Shown here one piece after another: positions 11,694-25,286 of a stretch of 64,000 nucleotides of DNA. The DNA is from Actinomucor elegans (lineage: Eukaryota > Mucoromycota > Mucoromycetes > Mucorales > Mucoraceae), in assembly GCA_026027325.1 (NCBI GenBank), contig JAMSLZ010000002.1, positions 1,922,001 through 1,986,000 on the forward strand, in the 5' to 3' direction. How positions within the stretch are numbered: the stretch's first letter is position 1; each line of letters begins with the position of its first letter. A program made the translations under genes and the position numbers. The notes under the pieces were generated by a model. That model was not told the DNA's origin. It saw only the letters and a list, made by a program, of their open reading frames with translations, and made no database searches.

Positions 11694-13025
11694 ATGGATT
11701 TAAGAGTTGGAAATAAATATAGAATCGGTAGGAAGATTGGCGCCGGTTCTTTTGGTGATATTTATCTGGGTAAGATTGTGAAATTAGTCTTTTTTTTTAT
11801 ATATTCAAAAAACTCATCTTGCCTAATAGGAACGAACTTAATTACGGGAGAAGAGGTTGCCATCAAGCTAGAGTCAGTTAAAGCACGACACCCTCAATTA
11901 GAATATGAAGCCAAAGTGTATAAAGCGTTATCGGGCGGCGTAGGCGTACCTTTTGTAAGGTGGTTTGGTGCAGAATGTGATTATTTTGCCATGGTGATTG
12001 ATCTTTTAGGACGTAAGTGTAAACAAAAAAATATTCTCCTTATTCGTGTCACCTAACGCCTTATGTATGTAGCTTCGCTTGAAGATCTATTCAACTTTTG
12101 TAACCGTAAATTCACTTTAAAGACTGTGCTGTTATTGGCAGATCAAATGGTAAGTCAGTTAGTAGTAGTAAAAAAAAAAGAAAAAAGAAAATAAAAGGTA
12201 TTAACCTTCTGCTTAGCTTTCTCGTATTGAATATGTTCATTCAAAGAACTTTATTCATCGTGATATTAAACCTGATAACTTTTTAATGGGCATTGGAAAG
12301 CGAGGCAATCAAGTGAACGTTATTGATTTCGGTTTGGCCAAGAAATACCGTGATCCTCGTACACATCTTCATATTCCTTACAGAGAGAACAAGAACTTGA
12401 CTGGTACAGCTCGATATGCTAGCATTAATACACATCTGGGTGTAGGCAAGTAATAGACTTTTGTATTCAACCCAGTAAAGATTCTTACACTTTTACAGAA
12501 CAATCAAGACGCGATGACCTTGAAAGTTTAGGTTACGTTTTAATGTATTTTTGCAGAGGAACCTTACCATGGCAAGGATTAAAGGCAACAACGAAGAAAC
12601 AGAAATACGATCGTATCATGGAAAAGAAGATGACTACGCCTACTGAACTATTGTGTCGTGGCTTTCCTAGCGAATTTGCTATCTATCTCAACTATACTCG
12701 TTCATTGCGTTTCGATGATAAGCCAGATTATTCTTACCTTCGTAAATTGTTTAGAGATTTATTTGTAAGAGAAGGCTATACTTATGACTATATTTTTGAT
12801 TGGACTGTTTACAAGGCGGCGGTAATTACTGTTTCATAATTGACCATACTCCTCATAAACTAACTGCTTAATCATTAGAATGAGCAAGAAAAGAAGGATT
12901 TAAGCAAGAAACCAAAGAAAGACATGAGACTTGATTCATCAGCACAAGATCAGTCTCAAGAAGCCAAGTACAGTTCTTTTCGCAAAGTGAACCCAACTCC
13001 TTCGCCTGCTACTTATGATTCATAA
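11694..13025 (+). CDS. Casein kinase 1 (delta/epsilon, Hrr25-type)
   Basis: Exons 11694-11769, 11830-12012, 12073-12149, 12217-12445, 12499-12821 and 12879-13025 give 344 aa. The kinase domain fills residues ~9-280: glycine loop [11 protein letters not shown], catalytic [16 protein letters not shown] in [12 protein letters not shown], and the CK1-specific segment [27 protein letters not shown]. The C-terminal tail is short, basic then Ser/Thr/Pro-rich. CK1 is an acidophilic Ser/Thr kinase acting in DNA repair, vesicle traffic and ribosome maturation. Intron 4 (12446-12498) is a GC-AG intron: the donor reads AG|GCAAGT, and only this junction gives HLGVEQS. An in-frame ATG at 11682 could add four residues. 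The 3' end converges on the GGA gene with 86 bp between stops. Confidence 0.93.
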
Positions 13026-13111
13026 CTACTTAATAATAATAATCATTATTGTCTAACTTATAATACAAAAAAAAAGAACGTTTCTTTTTTTTTTTTTTCT
13101 TTTTTATTCAA

Positions 13112-15449
13112 CTAAGAATGATAATCACCACTTAATTCCATTTCTACGCCAAATTGTTCATAAGACACTTTATATCTCAAACGTAAAGGTTCCTATATAA
13201 AAAAAAACTATTAGAAACTAAACACAAAAGTGATGCTTCTTATTGTACCTTATTGGGATTGTTCAATACAATGGCTTGCGTAACAGTTCTATCTGATTTA
13301 GGTGGTATGATTTGAGACGATTGAGGCTCCATTTTGATTTGCATAGACTAAAATAAATGAGTTAGCATATAATGAGATTCGCTCTACGCCGTCATACCTT
13401 GGGTGCAGCTAATCTCAACATGAGCTTCTCCATAGGTGCTGTAGATTGATTGGAAAAGTAAGCCTTGATTAATACTTGCTGTCCTTGCTCTTTCATTTGT
13501 AATTCAATATGCAATCCATTCTTGTTTACCAAAACAACTATCAAATTAATTGAGTCATCTATTCATCTAAAAAAAAAAAAAAGATAGTTTTCTCTAGTAT
13601 ACCTTTCTTGATAACGTCTGTCACTTCAGGCTGAGGTGATGGCGTTCTATGAGATGGCATGCTGGTATTATGAAGTGATGGAGATGCAATCACAGGAGAA
13701 GAAGTTGTGCTAGTAGTAGTGGTGGTGGTAGTGGTAGTGCCCAACAAATCAAAAATGTCGGGTTGTTTTGAACGAGGTGCAGTGGAGGAAAAAAGATCAG
13801 GCTGTTGGCTAGTACTAGAAGAGATACTAGTAGATCCAAAGATATCAGACAATTCATTCAATGCATTGTTGGTTGGTTGTACACTGCTATTGTTGGCACT
13901 GGGCTCTTCATCTAAATCGATCAAACTAATAGCTTGACGTGGTGCTTCTTCAGTCTGCTGTGTGGGTTGTTTACCACTGATTTCATAATGCGTATCATAG
14001 AGACCCTTTCGAACGTCAGCGAACTTGGCCATGACATTGTTAATCATATCGTTTAATGTGAGCAAGTTTTCTATAATGAACGTTAATATAATAACCTTGG
14101 TATGTTTTGGAATGCATACCAATCTTATCATTGTCTTCTTCTTCTGTAATCATCTTTTGGATCTTGGGCTGAGCACTGGCACAAGCATTTTTAAGATCCT
14201 ATATAATACAATGAGATTATATCCATTCAGAAAAAAAACAGTTTCTACTTACCATGATGGTGTCGTTTCTATCCAATTTTTCGCCTGGCTTGACAGTTTC
14301 CAGCATTTCATATAATAAAATGGACTTATCTTGGATCTTCGACAATTCATCTTCAAACTTTTGGCTGTAATCTGGTGTTTGGCGCGTATCCTAGTTATAT
14401 CATATAAGTACAGGCCCGTTTTTATAATGATATACCTTACAAATCCTGACATAATCTTCATTAAACGGTTGGCTTCGACCAAATCCTGAGGTCTACCACG
14501 TCGAATTAATTCTTGTAGTTTCTATCAGCAAAGGAATTAGCTATTTGCATTATCAAACAAGACTATATACTTTACAGCTGATTGAGCTACACGATCCTCT
14601 TCCTCTAATTCATGGGCTGATTTTAATGACTAAATAGAAATAAATGAGCCTACTTGAAATCATGTTATTTAACTCTACTTACATCGGATGGTGCTAATGC
14701 TGCAACAGAAGAATCCCTCAGCTCGGGGAATCTATATCCTATCATCATTGACCCCAAAATGAGTCTCCTATCACCATTTCTTGAATCGCATTCTTACCTT
14801 TGAATCGTAACAATCGATACATGTCCTTTATGTGAACAAGATCATCTTTATGTCTCGACATATCCGTCAATGCTACCTTCCATTCCTTGATAAAATAAAG
14901 AATACGTTGAACTACAGGGCTGGGAAATGGCTAGATGGAAAAGTGAGTGGTTAGTTGCATTTCTTTGTATCCCTTACTTACAGCTGGTCTTTCGGGAAAC
15001 TTGCGCACTAATTCATTCAAAAACTCTTTGGAGGCAATTTGAAGATGAAACGGATAACCACAATTCTTGACACAGTTATCCAGAAGCTATGAAAATGTTT
15101 GAGTATTGCGGGCTGTCTTGGCAAAGTTTACAAAAGTACTTACCGTGAGAGCCAACATGGCTTGGTTCATATTTTTACTATTCACGAGTTTAACAATAGT
15201 AGAAGCTGCTTCTCTAGGACTATATCAATGGCATAAGCTGACTGAATGAGGACATCATCTCCACTATTATACTCACGCTGAACCTTGTTTCTTGTTAATC
15301 ATTTCACAAATCTCGAGATTGAGACCGAGTTCAGGCTCATAACGCGCAGGACTACAAGCTCCCTCTACCGAGAAAACAATGTGAATTACAATACAATACA
15401 GTTGTACCATTGATTATTTACCGATAATGGCCACCAAAGTACTTGGCAT
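13112..15449 (-). CDS. GGA clathrin adaptor (VHS-GAT-GAE)
   Basis: Fourteen minus-strand exons: 15449-15422, 15364-15277, 15219-15144, 15086-14982, 14930-14798, 14738-14683, 14629-14576, 14521-14441, 14390-14253, 14198-14120, 14070-13603, 13537-13398, 13347-13249, 13192-13112; 541 aa. The VHS domain (1-~140: ACSPARYEPELGLNLEICEMI, LLDNCVKNCG) binds sorting signals. The helical GAT domain (~165-300) should bind Arf-GTP and ubiquitin. The hinge holds a clathrin-box-like SLIDLDEE and a Thr-rich run, and residues ~436-541 form a gamma-adaptin-ear domain (VLVNKNGLHIE, LRLAAPKSMQIKMEPQSS). The protein sorts cargo from the trans-Golgi to endosomes. A 5'UTR intron is likely, since CCTAG|GTAAG upstream pairs with TTTATAG just before the ATG. 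Intron density is the highest in the window. Confidence 0.9.
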
Positions 15450-17358
15450 CGTTTAGCTATAAAGAAATAAGTGTAAAAAGCGTGTTTTTCTATTTACCAA
15501 CCAATGCTTTACAACAGCGAAGCGTTTCTTGTCTTACCTAGGACGTATGCAGTAGCTGCCGTTGAATTTGTCGCTGTTGCCTGTAGGAGAATTTCGCAAG
15601 GTGCGCCTTTTTATTGAATTATGGATTATGAACAGCACATTGTAAAGACGAGTTTAGTAATTAAAAACGACTTTCCTCAGACCCTATGTATGCAATAAAT
15701 TTTGTGTGTGTACCTTTTTGTATATATAAGTATGACTTGCTATTGTAAAACAAACGATCAAAAGACATTTATGTAATCTGAAAAAAATGTCATGTTTTTT
15801 ATGTTTGATGTACTATTCAATGCAAAATGCAGTTTTCTACTAATACTACTAGATACATTTATGTCGATACCGGCTTTTTAATTATTGAACATCTAAGTAA
15901 AGTGAAGCAGCATGGATCATTATCGTTTAATGAACTGAGAATACCCTCATTGGTTGGCGGCAATTAAAGTACACAATCTTCTATCTAGATCTATCTGATT
16001 TTCTCCATGCCTTGACGAAAATCCCCATAATTTCAAATCGTATTATCTCAATTGCCCACAAAGATATACTTTCGGGTATTTTACTGTATATATAATCCTC
16101 AATTGAGTCTTCTAGTTGTATTTGATCACGTGGTTATATATAGCAACCAAAAGACTATAGAAAGTTCCGGTAGCATAACTTTTTTTTTTTTTTTTTTTTT
16201 TACTGGACAAAATTTTCTAATATATAACCTTTCATTCAAATGCGTACAATTGACAAGGATATATAATTTCACACAGAGTAGATTAATTGACTAAAGTGCA
16301 AAAATGCAATGATAGTCCAGTATCTTTATACTCCCATATATTTATATCTTGAAGAAAAAAAATTACAAGGTCCATGAGCGATTTAAATCTCATCTCGTCC
16401 TGCACAATCATCACCACACAGACTCCTTTTAACTTTTGGATCAGCAAATAACCTATACATACCGTACTTTCCTTTATTGTATTACCATTTTTTTTCCTTA
16501 GTTCTAAAAAACTTTTTTTAACACTGTTCATATTATGAATCTGATCGAGTACGGACAATAAAAGTGTAAAATCACCGTGCGCTCTATAAAGAGCGTTTTT
16601 AATAAAGGAAAAAAAAATTGATGGGAACGGTTTTTTTTTTTAGCTGCAGCGCAGGTATTCTAAAAAAGATGTAATTGGTCATTCAAAATTATTCTATATT
16701 GCATTGGAGTAAGCATACATAATTATTTCTAATTTTTATTAATACGAAAAGACCTAAACTTGGTATTATTTGTGGAAAAAAACGACTAGAAATAAGAGGT
16801 CATACAAGGATTATTTATAATTTATGACAGATATTATAACATGATGCTTATATAATAATTCGATGGGTAGTTAATATTCTGCGCAATTCGTAGTAATAGA
16901 CTTGCTGATATGTAACCTCAGCAATTTTTGCATTATGGAAAACAAGGTCGCATGAACGTAGAATTAGGTCATAGAAGAAAACACCGACAAATTTGATTTC
17001 TGCTGTCACCCTAATTGAATTACCATAAACCAATCAAAATCATTATGATTCAAGCATTTATTGAAAGTCAACGTGGAGGGTAAATGCTAATTTGAATGTC
17101 CATGACATAGGTATCAAGCCATGGACTTTGTTGCAGGAAAACCGTCAAAACCGAATTTAAGAACCTATTCATGGTTTAGCACTATAGCTTATAAACGATA
17201 TGAGGCGCCAGACCTAGATGAATGTCATAATTTATCCGTTTCAACCATGCTGCAAAGATGTGTCACGTTACAATGGGGTTTATAAATCTTTTAAGAAAAA
17301 ATCTTTTCCTTTCTTTCTCTTCTAGTACTGTATACTTTTTTTTTCAAAAAATTTAAAA
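15450..17358. other. Intergenic spacer between divergent genes
   Basis: 1.9 kb upstream of both GGA (minus) and the Dsc3-like gene (plus). Apart from the GGA 5'UTR near 15450-15600 and a T22 tract at 16180-16201, nothing recognisable is present. Confidence 0.55.
16180..16201. repeat. poly(T) tract, 22 nt
   Basis: Pure T22 in the middle of a spacer between divergent genes. Confidence 0.85.
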
Positions 17359-18281
17359 ATGAACAACCACTTGATAGATATTCATATTCGATGGCATAAT
17401 AATCAAGATCTTGTCTTTTCTGCTACAGCAAACCGAGATACAATTGCTGATATCAAGCAGAAGGTATGCAGGATATATTTCCCACCCATAGCTTTTGATA
17501 TATTATGTATATACTAAAAGGAGGCATGGTTAGATCCGGCGATTAGCGCCTGTGCAAACATCGAGTAGAACAATACGCTTGATCCATCAAGGCCAATTAT
17601 TAAGAGAAGATGCGTTCACTCTATTGGATTATGGTATTACACAGCCTCGCATCTTTCTTCATTGTGCGTTAGCGGAAATCATTTCTGACGCAGCACTCAG
17701 TTCACAGCAGCAACGAAAGAATCTACAGCAAAGACGACATACCAACAAAGTAAACTACTTGAATCATTCCATCAAAACAAGTATTAACTATCTATCTCTA
17801 GTCTAATGCATTGGCCGGATTTGATAAATTGAAAGAATCAGGCTATAATGATGAAGAAATTCTTTGTATCCGAAACCAGTTTCATCAAATGCATGCAAGT
17901 CCAGACTATATTGAAGGTGAACCGCCTACTGATCAACAGATACAATTAGAGGAACAATGGATGGAACATTCAGGACACATGTTACCTGAAGGATGTACGC
18001 TATAGCCTACTAAAAAAAAATGATTCCTTAAATTTACTAACAAGTCCATTTGAATAGCTGCTCAAGGATCTATCAAAGAAATGATCTGTGGTCTATTACT
18101 AGGCTGCTGCTTAGGTCTACTGTGTTTATTTTGGTTTAAAGAATCCGTATTTACGCGAAGACATCAAATGGGTAAGAAACTTTCTGTTATTATGACAAGA
18201 ACAGTAACTCACCTTGTATTAGGTATTCTGGCAGGCATGTTCATTAACTTTTGCTGCGGTGTCAATTATGTCTATTACTAA
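17359..18281 (+). CDS. Dsc3-like subunit of a membrane E3 ubiquitin ligase (UBL + two TM)
   Basis: Exons 17359-17463, 17534-17749, 17802-17994, 18058-18171 and 18223-18281 give 228 aa. Residues ~6-80 form a ubiquitin-like domain (DTIADIKQKIRRL, RTIRLIHQGQLLRED, GITQPRIFLHC). A middle helical part (GFDKLKESGYNDEEILCIRNQF, LEEQWME) and two C-terminal membrane segments (MICGLLLGCCLGLLCLFWF; GILAGMFINFCCGVNYVYY) match the DUF2407 layout of fungal Dsc3 and its animal relative TMUB. In fission yeast the Dsc complex is a Golgi/endosome E3 ligase that activates the SREBP Sre1 and degrades orphan membrane proteins. No other Dsc subunit is nearby. Every junction keeps phase and the UBL aligns without gaps, so the model is firm; the orthology is by architecture. 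Confidence 0.8.
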
Positions 18282-18513
18282 AGTATGCCTTCCTCATTTG
18301 CAATATACCCTTTTCTATTTCATTACATTATATAATAAAGCCGTATCTTAATCAGTACATGTAGCCTGGCTTGTTTGTGCGACCTCTCTAATTATTGATA
18401 TTTAAAACCCCTCATTAAACCTAAAGACTGAGTGCGAGTAAACTACAAAGAATTCCTTTGAGGGTTCTGTTTGTTCTCTTCTCTTTCTTTTCTTGTTTAT
18501 TTCATTTATTATT

Positions 18514-20626
18514 ATGAGTAATACTAGTATTCATACAGTAGAGGGTAGACGTATTCTGTGTACTGCCGACGTAAGAGGTATGAAAATAAAATAAAAATAA
18601 AAATAAAAAAATAAAGATGATGAAGTTTCGACATCTAAAACACCATCTCTTTTTTTTATTATTACGCGACTAGGTAATATCTCAGAGCTTAACCGTCTTG
18701 CTCGCGAATTTAACGCGCAATACATTATCCATACCGGTGATTTTGGTTTCTATGGTAACAAAAACAATCTGTCCTGTACCTTTTTTTTTGTTTTTGTTTT
18801 CTTACTATATAATATAGATGGATCCAGCTTAGAAAGAATTGGTGAAAGAGCTTTGAAGCATTGGATTCAATATACCACCTTGATCCCTTCACAGACGCGT
18901 TCGCGCTTGCTCAATAATACATCAAACGAACAACTGCTTCATACGCTGGGACAATCACCACAAACGCTTCTCTCTGAATTTCCTGATTATTTGTCTGGCG
19001 CTAAACAACTGGATGTACCCGTTTACACGGTTTGGGGTGCTTGTGAAGACGTAGCTATTCTTGAAAAGTTCCGTCAAGGCGATTATTGTATTGCCAACCT
19101 GCATTTACTGGACGAAGCTTCGACTCATGTATTGGATATTGGTGGAGTAAGCTTACGTTTGTTTGGTTTGGGTGGTGCAGTGGTGCAGCACAAGTTATTT
19201 GATAATGGCGAAGGAACAGACACTATTGCAGGTGGTCTTGGTGTGATGTGGACCACAGCTTTGCAGATAGGTGAACTGGTCGAGTTGGCGCAACAGGTCT
19301 ATGATCCCTCGGAGACCAGGGTCTTGGTGACGCACGCTAGTCCTGGAAGAGAAGGATTATTAGCTCAACTTGCCTTGACGCTTCATGTAAGTATAGATGC
19401 TGCTGTTGTGAACTATAAAATTGACTTTGCTTTAAGGCTGATTTTACCATCTCTGCTGGTTTGCATTTCCGTTATAACATCGCTTATAACGAGTTTGCCT
19501 GTCAGCCCGAGATCGATCATTTCCGTAATCGGTTAATCATTTCTCAACAACGCTTTATGCAGTTGTGGGATAGTATTAAAGAACAAGTAGAGGATTCGGT
19601 CGAGTAAGAACAAAAAAAAAAATACTCACATACGCTTTGTATAGATACTTATACTTTGATATTTTTTTGTTTAGTGAACATCAATACTCTTTACTTCGTA
19701 ACACACTCAATGTCGTTAACCGTATTCCACCTACTTTACAAGACTTGCAAGATGAGCAGCAGCGAGAGGATCAAGAAGTCTTGGATGCCTGGGAAAGAGA
19801 CGAGTTGGCCTATAAGAACATGTGGAATTTCAACTTGCCTGATCTTGCTTATGGCTCTTTAGTATTCAATATCAATCAAGGAATTATTGCTTCAGAAATG
19901 AAGTCGTACGGCTTGAATTTCTCTTATCGTAGAAGTAACAATGCCAATGTTTCTTCTCCTACATCTTCTTCAGTACCTGAGAAACCCAATCAGTATAAAT
20001 CTTCAGATTCTTCTTCACCATTAACGGATTATCAGCAGCAACAACAACAGCAACAGCAACAGCAGCAACAGCAGCAACAGCAGCAGCAGCTGCAACAACA
20101 ACAGCACCAGTACCAGCAACAACAACAGCACCAGCAGCAACAGCAACAACAAAACTATAATTCCAACCGAAACTCTAAAAGACAAAGCATGGTAAACTAT
20201 AACATGGAAAACATTACCTGACTAGATATGTACTGACCTTTTTATCGAATAGCAACAGCGTAATATGTATACTGCCTACGTAGGCGGTCTGTCTAATACC
20301 ACAGTTACTGAAGAAGATATTCGAGGATACTTTGGTTATGATAATGTAAGTGGGGGAATCAACTGTCAAAGAGTTTTTTTTTTGACTCACGTACCATTTA
20401 GGTCATTGGTGTCAAGTTCCCTATTGATCCTACCACGCAACTACCAAAAGCTCATTGTTATGTCGACTTTATTAATCAGGCTGCCTTGGAACAGGCATTA
20501 ACAAAGAACGGCGCCATTTATCGTGACAACAGGTTGGTTATTAATCGACCCAACAATATCATGGACAATCGAAGGGCTAGTAGCGTTCGAAGCCCTAACC
20601 GTGGACGTTATAGCCGTAATCAATAA
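18514..20626 (+). CDS. DUF2433-type metallophosphoesterase-like protein fused to polyQ and an RRM
   Basis: Exons 18514-18577, 18674-18754, 18818-19386, 19437-19603, 19675-20191, 20253-20345 and 20402-20626 give 571 aa. The N-terminal ~250 residues have the calcineurin-like phosphoesterase order with altered metal ligands: TADVRGN where D-x-H-G-N is usual, HTGDFGFY, VWGACED in place of GNHE, and VTHASPGREG. Residues ~294-410 are helical and charged. A polyglutamine tract with a few L, H and Y follows (~413-455). An RRM lies at ~470-550 (TAYVGGLSNTTVTEEDI, VIGVKFPID, AHCYVDFIN) with an RG-rich tail. The layout suggests an RNA-binding protein with a possibly inactive phosphatase fold. If the intron at 20192 is retained the protein ends just after the polyQ, without the RRM, so alternative splicing could make two forms. 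Confidence 0.75.
20035..20152 (+). repeat. CAG/CAA glutamine repeat inside the phosphoesterase-RRM gene
   Basis: A mix of CAG and CAA codons encodes about 35 Gln within 40 residues, with rare Leu, His and Tyr. The codon mixing suggests a maintained tract and not a recent slippage. Confidence 0.85.
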
Positions 20627-21096
20627 AAAAGTTACCCCACCATTGTTTTAATACCACTTGAATGTATACTGTCTGAAGCATATTACAATGATATGATGTT
20701 TGCTCCTTGGTTTGTTTCCTATCTAAGTAGAGGCATGTACTGTTGAAAACCGTTTTTGATACTACTGTTACTGGGTTGAAAAAAGACGTTATACTTCTTG
20801 GAGAATAGAATCTTCATTTGTGAGAGATGTCCTTTTTAGTAGAGCAAAGTATACTCCAACTAATAAGTGCTCTAATGATCCCTACAAGTTTTTTTTCAGA
20901 GGACACAGGCGAATACGGACTGTATTAAAGTCTAGATGCTTTCAAAAAAAAAGCATTGATTCAACTGCTCTTCCCTTCTAAAAATCCATCTTTGTTCAGC
21001 GATAATAGTAACTATCGATCTAGCCTTTCTGCATGAAAAAAGGAACATCGGGCAAGCCCTTACCTAGCCAATCAACAATCGTTTATATCCAAAACC

Positions 21097-21123
21097 TTTT
21101 TTTTTTTTTTTTTTTTTTTTTTT
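21097..21123. repeat. poly(T) tract, 27 nt
   Basis: Pure T27 in an intergenic spacer. Confidence 0.85.
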
Positions 21124-21588
21124 ACCTTGAATATCAACCAGATTGCTTTTGATTTACTTGACCGTATCCAAGCCAAAGTACGACGTACATGCTGCAGCTT
21201 TTTCGTAGAAAGCACCGACCCAGCGTTTAAGAAAACTTTAAAGTTTGCAAAACAATCACAGTGTATTGATCTAAGGCAGTCTACACTATTTTTCGTTTAT
21301 TATGTGTTGATGTGCAATAGAAAGAGGATTGTAAAGGCAAAAAATAGGCTCATGGGTCATTATTATTGATAATAAATATCAAAGAATCGAAAGGGTACAT
21401 ACGTAATCTGCTATATTCCATTCACCATCTAGTTACTGGTACCGCGCCTCAACTATTCTCCGCATCAAGCTTAAAGCTGTTAGTTCGGGTTATCTTGCAT
21501 TTCGTGCAACACAAATAGCACTAGTATATACTTGAAACTACTCATAACAAATTGGGGTTAAGGTATAGGTTATGCCTTAAATGCAATC

Positions 21589-21613
21589 AAAAAAAAAAAA
21601 AAAAAAAAAAAAA
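21589..21613. repeat. poly(A) tract, 25 nt
   Basis: Pure A25 in the same spacer, on the opposite strand sense to the T27. Confidence 0.85.
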
Positions 21614-21971
21614 TACTGCTGGTGCAAAACCCCAAATTTTTATTGGCTATCGGAGGTTCATCAAATAGTGCCTGAGACGCAAAACGTAGAAAAACTCAAT
21701 CCTCAGGTACACTTTCCATTATAATTTTTTGAAAACCCTTTTCTCGCGTCTTTTCTTTATAATCAAATGCGACAACCAATTCTCTTCTCTCTCTCTTCAA
21801 AGACAGACTGATATGATATTTTGAAAGCAATCCTGCATTGGATACCATTATCCAAAATTTCAGTCCAACTATTGTTTGACTAAATGCAAATGGGTACACT
21901 ACTTTTTAGGTATACAATGTAGATTGCCGACATTTTATACCAACGAAATCGAACAATGGACAGATGTTTTA

Positions 21972-22280
21972 CCCAATTCTGGTTTAATGTTGCATATGTT
22001 TGCTATATCATGTCCATAATGAACTATTGTATGGACTAAACTAAACTGTATTGATTGTGTATTACAATTTAGTGCACAATAGCAATAAATGGCATTCGTT
22101 TTCATATGAATAATTATAATGATCTTTAGATTCGATCAATCTCGATGCAAGCTTAGATCTGTTTACTCAAACATAAACAAAATGATCTGTTGTGTTTAAT
22201 AGAGATGCTATACTATAAACTAATGATGTGCAAGCGCTTGCAAACTAGACTTAATGATCTAATCGATCTCGGTCAAAGTG
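21972..22280 (+). repeat. Dispersed degenerate repeat, copy 2 (extended)
   Basis: It contains CCAATTCTGGTTTAATG-TTGCAT, CATGTCCATAATGAACT, TTACAATTTAG, ATGATCTTTAGATTCGATCAATCTCG and a second ATGATCTAATCGATCTCGGTC block. It is the longest copy and looks like one unit plus part of another. Confidence 0.55.
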
Positions 22281-22725
22281 TCCTTTCTGATTAGCGTCCT
22301 ATGCTTAGAATGAGCCATTTTATCTGGTAGTATTCCTTTTTTTTTTTTTTTTTGTTACGTTATATATTTTAACCACTGGAAACAAAGAAAACCATCTGAT
22401 AAAAGACTGTTATATATGAAACGGCGGTAGTTTGTACGACACTGTTGGAGGTAGTGAACTTGAAAAAAAAAAAAAATATAGGCGACAAGTAACGTGATTG
22501 TGAGCATAATATTAAGAAGGATGCGTGATATGAACTACATAGCCCGCTACCCAACAGTTTCCCATACACGCGGGTCTCAAAGACAATCATGCCCAAATCC
22601 GAGAGAACGGCATCACGACGACCAGTAGGGAACTAAACGGAAACACTTTACTCTTTTCAGATACAAACAATAACAGCGTTTTGAGTGACATCACGCTAAT
22701 TGCGAGTCAAATGACACAAGAAGCA

Positions 22726-22736
22726 TATATATAAAA
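22726..22736 (+). promoter_or_regulatory. TATA box of vacuolar protease gene
   Basis: TATATATAAAA 75 bp before the ATG. Confidence 0.5.
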
Positions 22737-22810
22737 CGTAGTGTGTAACTTTTTTGCCCTTTTTATTTTCTCTTGGTATTTTATTTTGCCAAGAACACCC
22801 CTCTGACATT

Positions 22811-24216
<1,406 letters not shown>

Positions 24217-24226
24217 TTTTATTTTT

Positions 24227-25286
24227 TTATTTTTTTACAAATGCAAATGCTAAATAAATGCCTGCTGCTTCCCATTCTTCTTCCGTCATATCAGGCGCTT
24301 GTCCGCCAATCACACCAATACGCTGTAAGAGTCTTGCATGTTCATCTTCTTTAGATGCTATCTTGTAGAACTCGTGAAAGTTTTGCTTGTATTTGAGTTC
24401 AAGGCCATATTCATTAGCCAGTCGTTCAAATGTACGCCAATGTACCAAATATTCAGGACAATCAACAGCATCCACGAGATGAAACATGTATTTACATCCA
24501 AACGGTGTAAATCCTACTTTGCTATCGCCTTCATCACGTATATCATCAAAGGTAATGCTGTAGATGGAATTACCAAACCCAAAAACCCCTCGAGGTTCCT
24601 GTCTTACGCGTTTCACAATCCAGTTGGCATCAGGCATAGTACCAATAAAGTGTCCACCTGAACGAAGCTGTCCTGTGACATTTTTTAGCATCGTGCGTGC
24701 CTTTTGTTCGTTTTCAAAACTATAATGTAGACAGAACTGCATAGAAACTGTATCAAAGCGCATTGTCGGTTCAAGTTTGGGTGCAATAAGTTCCTATCGT
24801 CTCAAGTTAGATCATGTTGCTCATTTCCTAAATGACAGGCTACCTGGTAACAGTCCATTGGGTAAAACTCGGCTGTAAACGTACGATCCCTTAAAGATTT
24901 ATATCGTTCTTGCATTTGTTCCAAAGACACATTGGCAATATCTAATCTAAAAAGTATGAGGAACAAGCAACCTTGTACATTGGATTCATCTTGCCTGCTG
25001 CTACTAAATGACCAATTCTTGCTTTAGCCCATTTGATCAAGTCACCTCCTTTACCGCAGCCCATATCAAATACGTTGAAATTAGGTCTTACATGGCGATG
25101 GATCAGCACACTCTTGACCCAGTTATTGAAACTTCGCATTCGAATAATACGCGATTCTTTACGCTTTACGACACCAACGTCTGGACGATCGTTGTAATGC
25201 TGAGCTACAGAAGCTGGATTGCTATCATATTGTCGGCGTTTGTTGGCGTTGTAATCGTTCGAGTGTTCCTCGCGACCTCTTTTCAT
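24227..25286 (-). CDS. mRNA cap guanine-N7 methyltransferase (Abd1/RNMT)
   Basis: Minus-strand exons 25286-24995, 24941-24844 and 24793-24227 give 318 aa. After a basic, Asn-rich N-terminus the SAM site NVFDMGCGKGGDLIKW appears (~71-86), then LVAADIANVSLEQM, MRFDTVSMQFCLHYSFE (acceptor motif with F-C-L-H-Y), GGHFIGTMPDA, and FEVHE-type residues near FHEFYK. These fix it as the enzyme that methylates the mRNA cap guanine at N7, using S-adenosylmethionine, in the nucleus. The first intron (24942-24994) begins with GC (AG|GCAAG): the GC-AG junction alone yields AADIANVS, whereas reading on gives a stop. The 3' end nearly touches the protease gene. Confidence 0.93.

Larger units (their letters stand above)
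20627..22810. other. Intergenic spacer with long homopolymers and dispersed repeats
   Basis: 2.2 kb without a supportable gene. It holds T27 at 21097-21123, A25 at 21589-21613, a T18 run near 22340-22355 and a double copy of the dispersed repeat at about 21972-22280. The protease TATA box is at the right edge. Confidence 0.6.

Noticed and set aside
12433..12452. GT donor at CAA|GTAATAG in casein kinase 1
   Set aside because: It would add two residues to an invariant CK1 segment; the GC donor four bases earlier gives the exact family sequence.
13707..13937. Plus-strand Val-rich frame of 76 aa
   Set aside because: Antisense of the Thr-rich hinge of GGA.
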